From Papio anubis (Eukaryota > Chordata > Mammalia > Primates > Cercopithecidae): 64,000 bases of DNA. The translations under genes were made by a program, and so were the position numbers. The stretch spans positions 124,429,349 to 124,493,348 of the forward strand of contig NC_044984.1 of the NCBI RefSeq assembly GCF_008728515.1, written 5' to 3'. The notes below the pieces were generated by a model. It ran no database searches. It was not told the DNA's origin and worked only from the letters and a program-made list of their open reading frames with translations. Numbering within the stretch: the first letter of the stretch is position 1; each line of letters opens with the position of its first letter. Below are positions 21,691 through 30,655 of this stretch, piece by piece.

Positions 21691-22298
21691 TGCTGGGCAT
21701 GGTGGCTCATGCCTGTAATCCCAGCTACTCGGAGTCTGCAGTGGGAGGACTGCTCCAACCCAGGAGTTTGTTATCAGCCTGGACAACATAGTGAGACCCC
21801 ATCTCTACAAAAACTTTTTTTTTGTTTTTGAGACAGAGTCTCATGGTGTCACTGAGGCTGGAGTACAGTAGTGCAATCTTGGCTCACTACAACCTCTGCC
21901 TCCCGGGTTCGGGCAATTCTTCTGCCTCAGTCTCCTGCCTCAGCCTGGGATTACAGGCGCCCGCTACTTCACCCACTAACTTTTGTATTTTTAGTAGAAA
22001 AGGGGTTTCTCCATGTTGGCCAAGCTGGTCTCAAACTCCTGCCCTCAGGTGATCCTCCCACCTCAGCCTCCCAAAGTGCTGGGATTATAGGTATGAGCCG
22101 CCACACCCGGCCTACAAAAACTTTAAAATAAAAATTAGTTGAGCATGGTGGCACATGCCTGTAGTCCCACCTACTCAGTAGGCTGAGGTGGGAGGATCAC
22201 TTGAACTCAGGAGGTTGAGGCTGTAGTGAACTGTGATCCCATCACCACTGCATTCCAGCCTGGGTGACAGAGTGAAACCCTGTCTCTTAAAAAAAAAT
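21691..22298 (+). mobile_element. AluJ-like SINE, sense, split by a second Alu
   Basis: The left part (21691-21814: GCTGGGCATGGTGGCTCATG ... CATCTCTACAAAAAC) and right part (22113-22298: AAATTAGTTGAGCATGGTGG ... GACAGAGTGAAACCCTGTCT) are the two monomers of one sense Alu. They are separated at the A-rich linker by an antisense Alu. Confidence 0.95.
21815..22112 (-). mobile_element. Alu SINE inserted into the linker of another Alu
   Basis: TTTTTTTTTGTTTTTGAGAC to CCGCCACACCCGGCC, antisense. The target duplication TACAAAAAC is at 21806-21814 and 22113-22121, both part of the host Alu linker. Missing about 10 bp near 21925-21955. Confidence 0.96.
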
Positions 22299-22567
22299 GT
22301 AAAAACAATTGATTTATACAAAAAGCAGACATGAAAAGAAAATGACTCTCTCCCAACTTTTCATCCCTCTTTCTCCTCTCAAAGACGACCAGATCCTTAC
22401 ATAGACTTGTGGAAATATTTCAAGCATATGACTGCATATATTCATACAGAGCTCCTTCTTGCCCATAATAAGCGTAGTGCATATTATTTTGGACCTGCTG
22501 TCTTATTTATGTATTTTGCACCTGCTATGTTGATTGATATATTATTTGTTAATTGATTGGATTTTAA

Positions 22568-22832
22568 TGCAATGTGTCACTCTGTCACCCAGACTAGAGT
22601 GCAGTGGCCTGATCCTGGCTCACTGGGGCCTCCACCTCCTAAGCTCAAGCGATCCTCTCCTCTCAGCCTCTCTCTTGAGTAGCTGGGACTACAGATCCAC
22701 ACCACCAGACTTGGCTAGCTTGTTACATTTTTGTAGGGATGAGGTCTCACTATATTGCTTAGGCTGGTCTTGAACTCCTGGTCTCAAGCGAACCTCCCAC
22801 TTCGGCCTCCCAAAGTGCTGGAATTCTAGGCC
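22568..22832 (-). mobile_element. AluJ-like SINE, antisense, without A-tail
   Basis: GTCACTCTGTCACCCAGACT, TCAAGCGATCCTCTCCTCTC, TTGAACTCCTGGTCTCAAGC and TCCCAAAGTGCTGGAATTCT are present. The T-tail side is lost and the 5' end is eroded at AGGCC. Confidence 0.9.
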
Positions 22833-22855
22833 TACTGATTTAGCAACCGATAGAT

Positions 22856-23053
22856 CAGTGGTTCTGGACTACAGGCAACCAACTCCCACTCTCACTGCAA
22901 CACTGAGCAATGTCTGAAGACATTTTTGGTTGTCGCAACTTGGTGGAGGACAGGGATTCTATTCTGTTAATGTCCTATAACACACAAGACAGCCCTACAA
23001 CCAAAAAATGACCCAGCCTACATGTCCATAGTGCTGAGGTTGGGAAACCCTAG
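22856..23053 (+). mobile_element. MER20 (hAT-Charlie) DNA transposon
   Basis: Starts CAGTGGTTCTGGACTACAGG and contains GAGCAATGTCTGAAGACATT, TTTGGTTGTCGCAACTTGG, CAGGACAGCCC-like ACAAGACAGCCCTAC, and ends TGCTGAGGTTGGGAAACCCT. Both ends are present. Near full length (about 200 bp) and moderately diverged. MER20 copies are known in the literature as regulatory elements in endometrial stromal cells; whether this one is active is unknown. Confidence 0.9.
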
Positions 23054-24315
23054 CTTGGACCAGTGAAATCGTGGGGGCCGTGTTGGGGCATTGGATAGGA
23101 CACTCCCCTTATCCGGTCTCCTTTCCGGGATGGTCACTCTGGCAGGGAGAGAGTTGGATGGATTGGAGAGATTAGGGAGGACACACACACACACACGCAC
23201 TTAAATTATGTTTCTAATTATTTGCTCTTGGTTGAGATGAAAAAGATATCGTGTGTGTTGACCTGTGAATGGGAGGCATTCCTAAAGGGGGAGGGAGGAG
23301 AGAGAGACAGAAAGAAAGAGGAAGAGGAAAAGAGCGGGGGACAGATGGAAGGACTCATGAGTGACAGCCACAGGCAGGACCCTGTTGCCAAAGAGCCCCA
23401 TCTCGAACTCCGCCTGGGCTGAGCGATAGCACAGGGGTCAGGACCAAGGCTTACAAAGCAGCCCAGCGACCTGTCTGGCTCCAAATCTGAATCCTGGATT
23501 CGGAATATTCGGGTGTGTATGGAAAGAAGGAAAGGCAGCTTCTGTGACGGAGCTACAGGAAGTGGAAAGAAGGAAGCTCCCCCTCCCCACAGAAGTAGCT
23601 CCCCCATATGCTAGAAAAGAAAACAAATTCTATCTGGATCTGAAACTGATCACATTGGATTTTCCTCTTTCGGCAACTGGGGGCTTGGCATTGCAGAGGG
23701 AGATGGAAGAGAGAGGAGGGAAACGGTGCCGCCGATGATTTTCTTTTCCCTCCAGTAGGCTGAGCTTCCAGAGTCACCCCCACCCACCTGCCATGGGCAC
23801 CACCTGGAAGCTGCTGCTATCGGGCCGGGCAAAGCCACGGGGGACATGCAGGATTCATTCTGCTTTCATTAAGGACCTCTAAGCGTCCCGGCCCAGCCAG
23901 ACAGGAAGATGCAAAAGAAAAAAAAATCTGAGGACAATGAATCGGTTGCGTTAATCTAGGGAAGAAGCCGGTCCACTAGCCTCCCCACCTCGGCCAGAAC
24001 TGGGTAGCACAGAGACCTGAGTCACAGAAGAGGGTGCAAGACGCCGCTTGGAGGGCACGGCCCTGGGTCCTCCCTGGCAGCCGGTTGCGTGGAGTCTCTA
24101 CTCGTCTCTCCCAGGTGCGGAAAAGGCCTCCCAGAATCTCTGCAGCTCCAAATATCATGACTTCAACCTCTGATGAAAATACAACTCTAACTTCATTTTG
24201 GGGCTTATTGTTGTCTCCTTGTCGTGGAAGTATTTTTTAACCTTAGGAAAGTTTAGAATTATATGTGGAACAGAGGAAACTATTGAAACCATAGTATCAC
24301 GTTGTGTTACCTATA
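23054..24315. other. Unassigned sequence with a purine tract
   Basis: A short (CA)n (23180-23196) and an approximately 50-base nearly pure purine run (about 23284-23332: AAAGGGGGAGGGAGGAGAGA...) stand out. No gene recognised. Moderately GC-rich. Confidence 0.45.
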
Positions 24316-24329
24316 AGAACAGCCCTATG

Positions 24330-24627
24330 TCCAGGCGCCATGACTCACGCCTGTAATCCCAACATTTTGGAGAACGATATAGGAGGAACGTGTTAGCCCA
24401 GGAGTTAGAGACCAGCCTGAGCAACATAGTGAGACCCCGTCCCTAAAACTAAAATACAAAAACTTGGCCTGGCATGGTGGTGCACGCCTGTGGTTTCAAC
24501 TTCTCAGGAGGCTGAGATGGGAGGATCACCTGAGCCCAGAAAGTTGAGGCTGCAATGAGCCATAATTGTACCACTACAGTCCAGCCTGAGTGACAGAGTG
24601 GGATCCTGTCTCTTAAAAGAAAAAATA
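24330..24627 (+). mobile_element. AluJ-like SINE, sense (first of a tandem pair)
   Basis: TCCAGGCGCCATGACTCACG, GAGCAACATAGTGAGACCCC, TTGGCCTGGCATGGTGGTGC and CAGAGTGGGATCCTGTCTCT. The tail (AAAAGAAAAAATA) is directly followed by the start of a second Alu. The outer flanks AGAACAGCCCTAT (before) and AGAACAACTCTAT (after the second Alu) look like the original target duplication of this copy. Confidence 0.95.
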
Positions 24628-24628
24628 A

Positions 24629-24971
24629 GGCCAGGTGCGGTGGCTCATGCCTATAATCCAGCACTTTGGGAGGCTGAGGTGAGCACATCACCTGAGGTCA
24701 GGAGTTCGAGACCAGCCTGGCCAACATGGCGATACTCCATCTCTACTAAAAATACAAAAATTATCTGGGCGTGGTGGTGGGTGCTTGTAATCCCAGCTAC
24801 TCAGGAGGCTGAGGCAGGAGAATCATTTGAACCTGGGAGGCGGAGGTTGCCGTGAGCTGAGATCATGCCATTGTATCCCAGCCTGGGTGACAGAGCGAGA
24901 CTCTGTCTCAAAAAAAATAAAAAATAAAAATAAAAAAATGAAAGAAAGCAAGAAAGCAAGCAAGAAAGAAA
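24629..24971 (+). mobile_element. Alu SINE, sense (second of a tandem pair)
   Basis: GGCCAGGTGCGGTGGCTCAT through CAGAGCGAGACTCTGTCTCA with a long tail of AAAATAAAAATAAA then GAAAGAAAGCAAGAAAGCAA. AluS-like. It lies in the A-tail of the preceding AluJ, so the pair arose by insertion, not duplication. Confidence 0.96.
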
Positions 24972-24984
24972 GAACAACTCTATA

Positions 24985-25736
24985 TTTGGTACAGAGTTTC
25001 TGACAATAGTCTTCTGACTCCAACTGAAAATGCGTGAGTGAGCATTTGATTTGGGGTTAGTGATTTTAAGCTGAAAAGTTTAAGAAAATGTGAAGTTTAA
25101 ACCTGGTTACATGATTTGAGATGTTTAACAGAATTTAAGATATATTCGACTTTTAAGAGTTGTGTAAGTATGTTAAGTAGTCAGAAAAACGGGAGTATTT
25201 TTGAAAGATGAGATTATTCTATTAACATATGCTGTTGAAAACATTTGATGAAATTTAACTAACAAAGTTGCAAATGTTTACTTCAAGCATAATGTGAAAG
25301 CTGGCTCAATTCACATGTAGACTAATGAGGTTTGTAAAATGAACATGCAAAATTAAAGGAGAAGTTGCTTTTTGTGTGTTTTTTTTTTTTTTTTTTTGGT
25401 TTTGTTTTTAATTTACAATTTAAAAAATTCAAAAGCTGGTCTCAAAGACACCACCTTGAGACCAGGTTCAAAGCTTTACCGTAACCTTAATCCCCTATCA
25501 ACCTACTTCCCGAGAAATAAAAACCAGCTCCAGAAAGAGTAACACGGAAATGGTGTTTTAAGGCCAATTTGAGGGAGAAATAAGAAAGGGATTTGCATCG
25601 TATGGCAGAGTAATATCTTAATATTGCATCTTAGGCCTCTCACTGCTCCCCCTCACTGCGTCTGTCCTTTCAATGCCCTCCCCTCACCCTGTTTACTCTT
25701 CCTTGGTCATCTGTGGGCGTGTATTCTTACATGCAT
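24985..25736. other. AT-rich unassigned sequence with a poly-T run
   Basis: A T-tract at 25379-25398 (TTTTTTTTTTTTTTTTTTTT) followed by GTTTTGTTTTTAATTTACAA is not attached to an Alu. It could be the tail of an antisense processed insertion, but no parent gene was recognised. Confidence 0.4.
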
Positions 25737-25980
25737 TTTTTTTTTTTTTTTTTTTTAGACAGGGTCTTGCTCTATTGCCCAAGCTGGAGTGCAGTGCTGG
25801 GATCATGGCTGTCTGCAGCCTCAGCCTCCCAGGCTCAGGTGATCCTCCTGCCTCAGCCTCCAGAGTAGCTGGGACTACGTGCACGTGCCACCACACCTGG
25901 CTAATTTTGTTTTTTGTTTTTTGTAGAAATAGGGTTTCCCTATGTTGCCCAGGTTGGTCTCAAACTCCTGGCGCAAGCCA
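25737..25980 (-). mobile_element. AluJ-like SINE, antisense, 5'-truncated
   Basis: T-tail, AGACAGGGTCTTGCTCTATT, GCCTCAGCCTCCCAGGCTCA, and GGTTGGTCTCAAACTCCTGG, where the match stops about 60 bp before the Alu 5' end. Confidence 0.93.
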
Positions 25981-26934
25981 CACAAGTTTTAAAGTAAGCT
26001 TATCCATTTCCTCAATGGATTTTCCCTGGGACTCTATTGAACCCATAGAATACCTTGAGGGGGCGATGGCTTGTACTTTCTGTCACTTGCAAACCACAGC
26101 TTCCGATGACGATGCATCTCATCTCGTTTGTAAAAACAAAGGTTCTGGCTGTACTTTTAGCCCTTCAGGTGCAAGGCATCTTTGGAGGTTAAGCATTTAG
26201 TTCAGTGCCCCGGGTATAATTGGTGCTGGATAAATATTTGTCATATAAGTTAATTTCATATCTAAACTCATCCTACAAGAAGTTGAGGTTTCAGAGCGAC
26301 TCATCTCATCCTTCTATAACTTACCTGGAGCAGTTTAGCCTCTAGGTGTCATCGCACACCCGGAGACCTGAGTGTACAGCCCTCATTAAATAAACCATCT
26401 CAAAGAAAAATGAATAGGGAGTAATTTGGGGAGATTAAATGGCCTGGGCTGGGACTCCTACCATCGCTCTCACAATGCTCCATCTCTGGACCTGGGGGGA
26501 ACGTCTCAGTTCAGAAATTCCAGAACCATTCATCAGTCCTTGACATTGACATGAAATGAAATGATGTCATTAGCTTGTAAAATATAGGATTTTATTCTCC
26601 CTATATCTGTCAATCTGTTTTATGGTTGGTTCAGCCCTGCCATAAAATGTGAAGGAATTAGAATAAATGCTGGATTTACTGCTCTTTGAATACACTTTCT
26701 GAAATAATAGACCATGTGATACGGACAGTCGGAGCCAGACAAGACCTTCTCTGTGCAGATTGTATCCTCCAGACCCTCCCGAGTTCATGAGCTTGGCCAA
26801 GGGGAGCTGCCTGTAGCATGTCTGCAGAGAAAATTAACGTAAAACCCAATAAGTGACATCTTCAAGTGACTTCACAAATGGGAGGTAAGTCATGCCAAAG
26901 TGACTTACCTTTACTTAGGGCAGCGTAAACAAAG
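25981..26934. other. Unassigned sequence with a weak MIR end
   Basis: 26185-26255 (TTAAGCATTTAGTTCAGTGC ... GGATAAATATTTGTCA) resembles the 3' end of MIR in sense orientation. The rest is unassigned and non-coding. Confidence 0.45.
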
Positions 26935-27310
26935 AAAGAAGTGACACACACCAACATTGATTGAGCCCAAAACATTTTTCTGAGCAAAAGATGCCAGACC
27001 AAGAATTGGGTATATATTCTATGATGTCATGTATTAAAATTCTGGAAGAGGCAAATCTAATGTATAATGGCAGAAAAGAGATGGGGGTTATCTACAGTTG
27101 GGAATGTGGGTGATGGAGGGACACAGAGAACTTTGGGAGTGATGCTAATGTGTTTCCATGTCATTAGGATGGTTACCTGAGTGTATATGTTAATCCAAAC
27201 TCATGAAATCATTGTAATTAATGATTTCAGGTGAGACTTACTCACCTGAAATAGGTGAGATTTATTGTATATAAGCTATACATCAATAAAGTTCGTTTTA
27301 AAAAATCAGG
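26935..27310 (+). mobile_element. Old mammalian L1 (L1M) 3' end
   Basis: GAGCAAAAGATGCCAGACCA, TCTGGAAGAGGCAAATCTAA, GTTACCTGAGTGTATATGTT and the terminal CATCAATAAAGTTCGTTTTA match the 3'UTR order of L1M elements, including the AATAAA signal near 27284. A small hairpin at 27224-27252 lies inside. Confidence 0.85.
27224..27252. repeat. 12-bp perfect inverted repeat, 5-base loop
   Basis: ATTTCAGGTGAG (27224-27235), loop ACTTA, CTCACCTGAAAT (27241-27252). The arms carry CAGGTG/CACCTG E2-box hexamers in mirrored orientation, and a third GGTGAG follows at 27254. Confidence 0.93.
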
Positions 27311-27674
27311 ATGTCTCATTTTGCACAGAACCTCCAGAGCCATGTTGCCATGTGTGGACAGTAATAGTGAATATACTCAGAAATGTTTTTAAAAGGTTGT
27401 TTACTTCCTTATTTGATAAAGTATTAATTATCAGCAAACACTGGCAATGCAGGCCAAGGGGCTTTGGGCAGCAGCCAGCAGTGTTCATTAGCCTTAACCA
27501 TCTCTAAAATATTTTCAATAAATGCATAGTTCATTCTTCCTCTACATCCCTAGGCTGTGTTTCTACGAAAGGCTCCTTGGCCTCTTGGAGATGGCTTCAT
27601 TCGTCTTGCTAACAACTAACTGGCCATCTGGAAGTCAGCGTGAGCTGGACAGGAAGTCAAAGATGGTCACCATT

Positions 27675-27800
27675 CATTTGTTCATTTATCTGTTTGTTAA
27701 TCCACCATTTCCTGAGTACCTATGAGGCCAGCTCTGTGTTCAGCAATTTTATTACAGAAAATGAGTTCAGATCTATCCTAAGAAGTTCACATGGATTAAT
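27675..27800 (-). mobile_element. L2 LINE 3' fragment, antisense
   Basis: TTCATTTGTTCATTTATCTG, CCATTTCCTGAGTACCTATG, CTGTGTTCAGCAATTTTATT and GTTCACATGGATTAA follow the reverse complement of the L2 3' end (attcaacaaatatttattgagc ... gctcacattctag). Very diverged. Confidence 0.6.
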
Positions 27801-29585
27801 TTAGTATTTATTAAATACTGGCTGTCTAGTTGTTGTATGTAGAAAAAAGTTTGCGCTTCAATGGAAAACTATTATTTGCCTCAGAGGACACCCATCTGAT
27901 TATAGTGTCTCATTGTCTGTGAGCTGTATTACAAATCTTTAAGTTAAAGATAACTGGTAGAAATGCAAAAATCATTCTTACAGAAATGCAAATCCTATAA
28001 AGGCTAGAGATCCTATAGCGGAGAATGATCGGTAGACGTCCAGCTGACCTCCTGCCTCTGAAAGGATCAAGTTTGCCTTCATTTGAGCAGACATTTCAGC
28101 CTTCCTGATCTATAAATGCGTCTGTCCTTAGGATTCTCTTTAGAACTGGTGGTAACATCTGTCAGATTTCATCACTGACTAGTGAGCAGAATAGAATGTA
28201 ATCATGAACATGCATTCATTTGTATATCTGCATGACAGCCACGATTTTACCTTTTTTGAGAATTATCTTTTAACACACGATATACAGGGAACACTAACCA
28301 TCAGCACAGTGGGGGAGGTTCCGGACATCCCAGATCACTGGCAATGGGGCGCTGGCTCCATTTGGTACCATCGCAAATTCTGGAACAAGGACTCTCTCCC
28401 CCACTGTCCCCACACCTCCAGTCCTCAAATCTGGCTCTCTGGGGCTTATGTTTCTCTCATGTTATTGAAGGATACAGGCTAGGGTGTTCTGCACTGGCCA
28501 AAACTCCTAGAGGCTGGGGAGTTGCTCCTCAAGCAAAATCCTGTCTGCTGTGGACAGGAGATCCTCAGTGGACCCCAGCGGGGACGGCTTACACGGCGTC
28601 TCTGTGCAGGGCTCAGCAGAGGGTGGGCAGGCGGGCCACTGGCTGAGGGGCCCACGCTCATGGATGTTAGGGACGCAAGGGTCACACAGGAGGCAGAGGC
28701 CCCAGAGCCCCATGGTTCCTAAACCTGACTCAGGAAGCGAGCCCCATGTGAGGCCAGCCCGCATTTCAAAGGCAGATGTGCTAATAATCCCAAAGGAGGA
28801 TCACTTTCTCCCCACATCGGACAGAGTGGAAAATGACAAGGCAGCCCACCCACCGTCCACTCACCCGCAGGCATCTCCACACCTGTCATGGCCCCTGCAG
28901 CCAAGCGGGCCTGTGTCCATCTGGCTGTCTGGACACAAGGAGGAAGGGTCTCCCTGTGGTCAATTTTCCACCCCATCCCTCCCCTCCCCACCTTCCCAAC
29001 AGCACTCCCTTCGTTGGGAAGGGTGGGGTGGGGAACTGACCGTGCGGGAGGCCCTTTCAAAGAGGAAATAAGGTGTGTGGCATGACGCTTGACCCCACAC
29101 TGCTGAGTCTGCAAATGCCCATCCAAAGGCTTAGGTTGCAAATCACTCGCTCTTCAACAGCTGTCTATAGCCAGCCTCCAATGCACCATGCACTTTCTTA
29201 TGGTTGCTGGAGGTGGATAAATGAACCATCAAACAACAATCTTTTGACTTCTGCTCCTTGGTTGCAGAATTTGGGAACCTGTCATGGCCTTTCACCACCA
29301 GAAAAGACCACCACCCACCCCCCCGCCCCAGTTGACTGATTAATCTGGGTGAGTTACCACTGTATGGATTGCGAGGTCGGTGACCAAAACTGCGTTTGAC
29401 CACATGAATACATAAATGAAGAAATAAATGACAGAGCCCATGAGAAGATGCTTGTTCATGGATTTTAAATTTCCTATCGGCTAGTCTGAAATCACTTGGG
29501 GGTAGAACTAGGTAAAGTTGGCTGTATCTGCTATGCAAACATGGCAACAACAGCACATTAACTTTAGAAAGTAAAACACTCAGTA
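27801..29585. other. Unassigned sequence, GC-rich in its second half
   Basis: 27801-28340 is AT-rich. 28400-29060 is GC-rich with overlapping frames up to 173 codons on both strands that lack domains. CpG content is ordinary. A hairpin with G-runs lies at 28977-29035. A C-rich run CACCCACCCCCCCGCCCC is at 29312-29329. Confidence 0.45.
28977..29035. repeat. G/C-run inverted repeat with G-quadruplex potential
   Basis: CCTTCCCAAC (28991-29000) and GTTGGGAAGG (29013-29022) are perfect inverse complements around a 12-base loop. Outside them CCCCTCCCCA pairs with GGTGGGGTGGGG apart from one extra base and one mismatch. The right arm holds GGGAAGGGTGGGGTGGGG, a canonical four-run G-quadruplex motif. 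The left arm encodes one on the other strand. Confidence 0.9.
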
Positions 29586-29593
29586 TTCTATGC

Positions 29594-29786
29594 AACAGGT
29601 TGGCAGACTACAACCCATGGGCCAGTTGCGTGCTTTTGTAAATAAAGTTTTATTGGAAAGCGGCCGGGCCATTCATCTAATGTGTTATAGTGGCAGAATT
29701 AACTTGCTGGGACAGAGACTGTAAGTCCCCCAAAGCCGAAAGTATTTACCGTCTGGCTCTGTACAGAAAAAGTTTACCAACCCCTG
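29594..29786 (+). mobile_element. hAT-type non-autonomous DNA transposon with terminal inverted repeats
   Basis: Starts CAGGTTGGCAGACTACAACC (29596) and ends GTTTACCAACCCCTG (29786): the ends are inverse complements. Between them TTGTAAATAAAGTTTTATTG and GTCTGGCTCTGTACAGAAAA identify the element family. Near-identical 8-bp flanks TTCTATGC (29586-29593) and ATCTATGC (29787-29794) fit a hAT target duplication. A second, antisense member is at 52096-52365. Confidence 0.87.
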
Positions 29787-29794
29787 ATCTATGC

Positions 29795-30159
29795 TAAATA
29801 CCTATTATTGTCATTGGTTAACGGCTGGAAACAGAAGCCCCCTTAGTTATTTTAGTGAGAAAGGGAATTTAATACAGGGAATTGGCTGTTTATAAAAGCA
29901 GTGGAAGGACTGTAGCTGAGGACAGCGCCCAAGACCTCCAGAAATAGCTCCTAGAACAACCCCACAGAACCAGCCAAGGCGGGAGTGCCTCCCCTTAGGG
30001 GTGAGGGAACAAGTACATACCACGTTCTGGGACCAGGAAGCCAAGCCTGTGGCCCCCATAACTGCCTCTGGGCACCCGTGGATTTAGAGACTGTGCACTG
30101 GCCTCAAATGCAAAAACAATTCCAATCCCCTCTCTAATGACGTCGTCCATAGAAACATC
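29795..30159. other. Unassigned sequence, possible old retroelement
   Basis: Phrases such as AAGGGAATTTAATACAGGGA resemble old interspersed repeats, but I cannot place them. CRE-like TGACGTCG occurs at 30137. Confidence 0.35.
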
Positions 30160-30655
30160 ACAGTGGGTGGCTAGTCGGGCATGAGCAGGCAGGAGAGGGC
30201 TCCCCGCCACACAGACATACACACTCCAGGAGTGTCGGGGGCCATCAGGTGATGGTCAGGAGGTTGTTGACGGTCTCTCTAAAGTAATAACTGGTCACAG
30301 CTGACACCACGGAAAGGCAGGCTCCTAATAGATAGAAAACAGCTGAAACTGATCAGCAGTTTCCCAATAAGATTCCAGGAGTTGGGGGAAGAGACATCAG
30401 ACCCCGGGAGCAGCCAACAAATAAAACCCCAAGTCAAATAGTCAAGCTGCGCACTGGTCTTCCGAGTCATCTGCTTGGCCCTCTTCCAAGTGTACTTTCC
30501 TTTCCTTCCTGCACTAAAGCGTTTTGATCAACGTCCACTCCTGCTCTAAAGCTTGCCTGTCTCTCTCCCGTCTCGTGCCCCTCCTCAAGTTCTTTCTACT
30601 GGGGAGGCAAGAGTTATGCTGCAGACTCAGATCCCTTCCACGGCAAACAGAAGCA
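30160..30655 (+). mobile_element. ERV1-like solo LTR, family not named
   Basis: Contains GTCAGGAGGTTGTTGACGGT, GGTCACAGCTGACACCACGG, CAACAAATAAAACCCCAAGT (AATAAA signal), CTCCTGCTCTAAAGCTTGCC and GGGGAGGCAAGAGTTATGCT, the U3-R-U5 order of a primate class-I LTR in sense orientation. Ends are uncertain by tens of bases. No internal sequence follows. Confidence 0.6.

Noticed and set aside
25379..25620. Processed pseudogene or truncated retroelement at the isolated T-tract
   Set aside because: Adjoining sequence matches nothing I know; tail alone is not enough.
28550..29071. 173-codon GC-rich + frame as a gene
   Set aside because: It overlaps several other open frames on both strands, has no domain, and passes through the G/C-run hairpin.
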